Assembly (NCBI GenBank): GCA_027488715.1
Contig: JAIYBD010000174.1
Coordinates: 1 to 16,364, forward strand
Length of the DNA: 16,364 bases
Direction of reading: 5' to 3'
Source: Bacteroidota bacterium
GTDB lineage: Bacteria; Bacteroidota; Bacteroidia; UBA7662; CANHCV01
Shown here: one piece after another, positions 14,708 to 16,364 of the stretch
Layout: each line of letters begins with the position of its first letter
Numbering within the stretch: the stretch's first letter is position 1
Position numbers and translations under genes: made by a program
Notes under the pieces: model-generated
The model's database searches: none
What the model was told of the DNA's origin: nothing
Seen by the model: only the letters and a program-made list of their open reading frames with translations

Positions 14708-16364
14708 TTACTTCACCAATTTGATGAGCCCCGATTTCTCTACTTTGAAGCCGTTGCAATACGTGGCCTTCAGGTCGAAAAAGTAAGAACTATCGTACAA
14801 GGCAGAAGAGCCCAATTGCCCATCGCCTTTCCACGCTTCTTTGTGATTGTTGGATCGAAACACCGGTTGCCCCCATCGATTGAAAATGACCAACAAATAA
14901 TCGTCGGGTTGGTCGGTACTCGGGATGGGTTGAAACTCATCGTTCGCACCGTCTCCATTGGGCGTAATCACGTTGTACAATTCTTTGCCGCACTCGTTCA
15001 TCAATACGTCGATCGAATCGATTTGCTCGCAATCCAAGGAGTCTTTCATTTTCAGGATGTAAATCCCTGATTGGTCGGGCTTGATGAGCGGATTAGATCC
15101 AGAGCCAGCCCCCGACCACTCGTAATCTTTTCCGGTAATTCTGGGTTCCAACTTAAGCGTGGAATCGGTCTTGCAGAAGCAAGCCGATGCCGGGAGAATA
15201 TCTTGTTTGATGGAAGATAAACGAAGATTTTGATCGATGGAATCAACAATGTTGCAGGTCGCTGAATCAATAGCGACCAAACGAACCAAGTAAACACCAG
15301 AGGTGTCGAATTTCAAAATAGGATTAGGGAGATTAGAAACGGAATCGCCGTTTTGGTACCAAATGTACTTGGTGTTGAAACCTGCGCCCGTACAATTGGC
15401 CAAATAAGTAATGTTCAAAGGGGCGCAACGGGATAAGTTGCCATTGGCTAGAAAATCGGCATCCAACACCCGATCCTTAATGCGGAAAGTTACGGTTAAA
15501 CTATCGCGATTGGAGCAAGGACCCCCAGCCGAATCCCAAACTACCAATTTCAGGGTGTAATAACCGGGAAAGGGAAGTAAAAACGAAGGCTCAAAAGCGG
15601 TATCAGTTCGAACGGTTGTCCCTCCAGAAAGAGTCCATTGGTATTTCAAGGTATTGGGGCCAATGGAAGTGTTTTTGGGTTTCAACCCAACGGGCGGACA
15701 AAGGGCTTTGGTAGAATCGATTTCGAAGCCCGCCCGAATGAGGGCAGCAGCTCGGAAATCGAATTTGAAAACCACCATGTTGCAATTTCCCGAGCTGTCT
15801 CTTCTCGACCATGCACCCGGCGTAGTGGGGAAATCGGACACCGGCGTTCCGCAGCTCGCACAAACCGAATGGTACATGATGCCTTTTTGATCAAAACGGG
15901 AAGTGCCTCCATCCACGTGATCGGCGCTCAAATTTCCTCCAAAATAACTGCCAAATAAGAGAGAAGTAGCATTCTGACCCAAGGCCATCAAATAAAAATC
16001 AGAACTATCGGTCGTCGTTTGAAATGCGTTTTTGAGAGGTAAGTTGTAGGTTCTTCCCACCCGATTGTTCGATAGCTGATTGTCACGACCTCCCCAACCG
16101 GCCAAGTAAATGCGGCCACAAGAATCCACTTCAAAGGCCGTAGGAGAAATGTTTGGCCCCAACTGATTGCCACTTCCGAATGCCGTTTGCCAAACCAGCG
16201 TATCGAGATTGGGAGTCACTTTTCCAACCCATTGCTTGGAATTTCCTTGGTTGTAGCAGCCTGGGGATGGAACAATATTGCCCTCGGTTTGAGCAAAGTA
16301 ATAAATGCTACCAGCCCCATCGGCACGAATAAAGAAAACTTGGTCGTAGGCCGGAGTCCCAAGG
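14708..16364 (-). CDS. Large secreted surface protein with PKD-like and CHU_C (gliding-motility-associated) C-terminal domains, 3' part
   Basis: The frame is open from the stop at 14708 to the right edge, giving 551 visible residues; the start is beyond the window. A GTG at 16217-16219 is only an internal codon, because the frame continues upstream with family-like sequence (YDQVFFIRADGAGSIYYFAQ). The visible N-terminal part has beta-propeller-like repeats (CGRIYLAGWGG; a Cys-rich SVCASCGT region). Two PKD-like sandwich domains follow (YQWTLSGG onward and KYIWYQNGD onward). The end, NVITPNGDGANDEF through FNRWGQPVF to SGLIKLVK, is the CHU_C domain used as a type IX secretion signal in Bacteroidota. 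It should be exported through the type IX system to the cell surface as an adhesin or structural protein; its target is unknown. Confidence 0.9.
   Translation of the reverse strand, partial: LGTPAYDQVFFIRADGAGSIYYFAQTEGNIVPSPGCYNQGNSKQWVGKVTPNLDTLVWQTAFGSGNQLGPNISPTAFEVDSCGRIYLAGWGGRDNQLSNNRVGRTYNLPLKNAFQTTTDSSDFYLMALGQNATSLLFGSYFGGNLSADHVDGGTSRFDQKGIMYHSVCASCGTPVSDFPTTPGAWSRRDSSGNCNMVVFKFDFRAAALIRAGFEIDSTKALCPPVGLKPKNTSIGPNTLKYQWTLSGGTTVRTDTAFEPSFLLPFPGYYTLKLVVWDSAGGPCSNRDSLTVTFRIKDRVLDADFLANGNLSRCAPLNITYLANCTGAGFNTKYIWYQNGDSVSNLPNPILKFDTSGVYLVRLVAIDSATCNIVDSIDQNLRLSSIKQDILPASACFCKTDSTLKLEPRITGKDYEWSGAGSGSNPLIKPDQSGIYILKMKDSLDCEQIDSIDVLMNECGKELYNVITPNGDGANDEFQPIPSTDQPDDYLLVIFNRWGQPVFRSNNHKEAWKGDGQLGSSALYDSSYFFDLKATYCNGFKVEKSGLIKLVK

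Noticed and set aside
16217..16219. GTG as start of the CHU_C protein
   Set aside because: The frame continues without a stop to the window edge with protein-like sequence, so the true start is outside the window.

Overview
The window looks like a chromosomal segment of a Bacteroidota bacterium, most probably of the Flavobacteriales type. The reasons are a gliding-motility-associated CHU_C-type C-terminal domain on a large secreted protein, a RemB/Wzi-like outer-membrane protein, the hydrolase–CBS protein–NAD kinase neighbourhood, weak Shine-Dalgarno sequences, and TAnnTTTG-like promoter elements. No species can be named from the sequence alone.

Layout. At 1-783 (minus) lies the N-terminal part of a secreted adhesin-like protein that runs off the left edge. 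A 61-bp divergent intergenic region separates it from fourteen plus-strand genes running from 845 to 14299 with almost no intergenic DNA. At the right end, a lone receiver-domain protein (14277-14651, minus) lies behind a large PKD/CHU_C surface protein (14708 to beyond 16364, minus). The convergent ends of the last plus gene and the receiver gene overlap by 23 bp. No stretch above 300 bp is without a gene. I saw no tRNA, rRNA, insertion sequence or CRISPR array.

The plus-strand run has two parts. The first (845-10066) is surface-glycan precursor synthesis. An amino-sugar module comes first: a DegT-family aminotransferase, a phosphoglycosyl transferase (PGT) and a WbpD/WlbB-like N-acetyltransferase. 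It is followed by a second PGT of the PglC type and what looks like a complete set for UDP-N,N'-diacetylbacillosamine: PglD-like acetyltransferase, PglE-like aminotransferase and PglF/WbpM-like 4,6-dehydratase. Then come GDP-mannose pyrophosphorylase and a Wzi/RemB-like outer-membrane barrel. Glycosyltransferases, a flippase, a polymerase and a ligase are all absent, so this block makes and loads the first sugars and the rest of the assembly must be encoded elsewhere.

The second part (10066-14299) is mixed housekeeping: an acidic protein of unknown function, a TrpG/PabA-type glutamine amidotransferase without its synthase partner, two alpha/beta hydrolases, a CBS-pair protein and NAD kinase. 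Seven junctions are 4-bp ATGA stop/start overlaps and one is TAATG, so much of the run is probably translationally coupled.

The most interesting idea is that two separate acetamido-sugar routes, each with its own PGT subfamily, sit between genes for surface proteins that are probably secreted by the type IX system. One route resembles the Wbp-type chemistry that in Porphyromonas makes the sugar linking type IX cargo to lipopolysaccharide. That link is inference.
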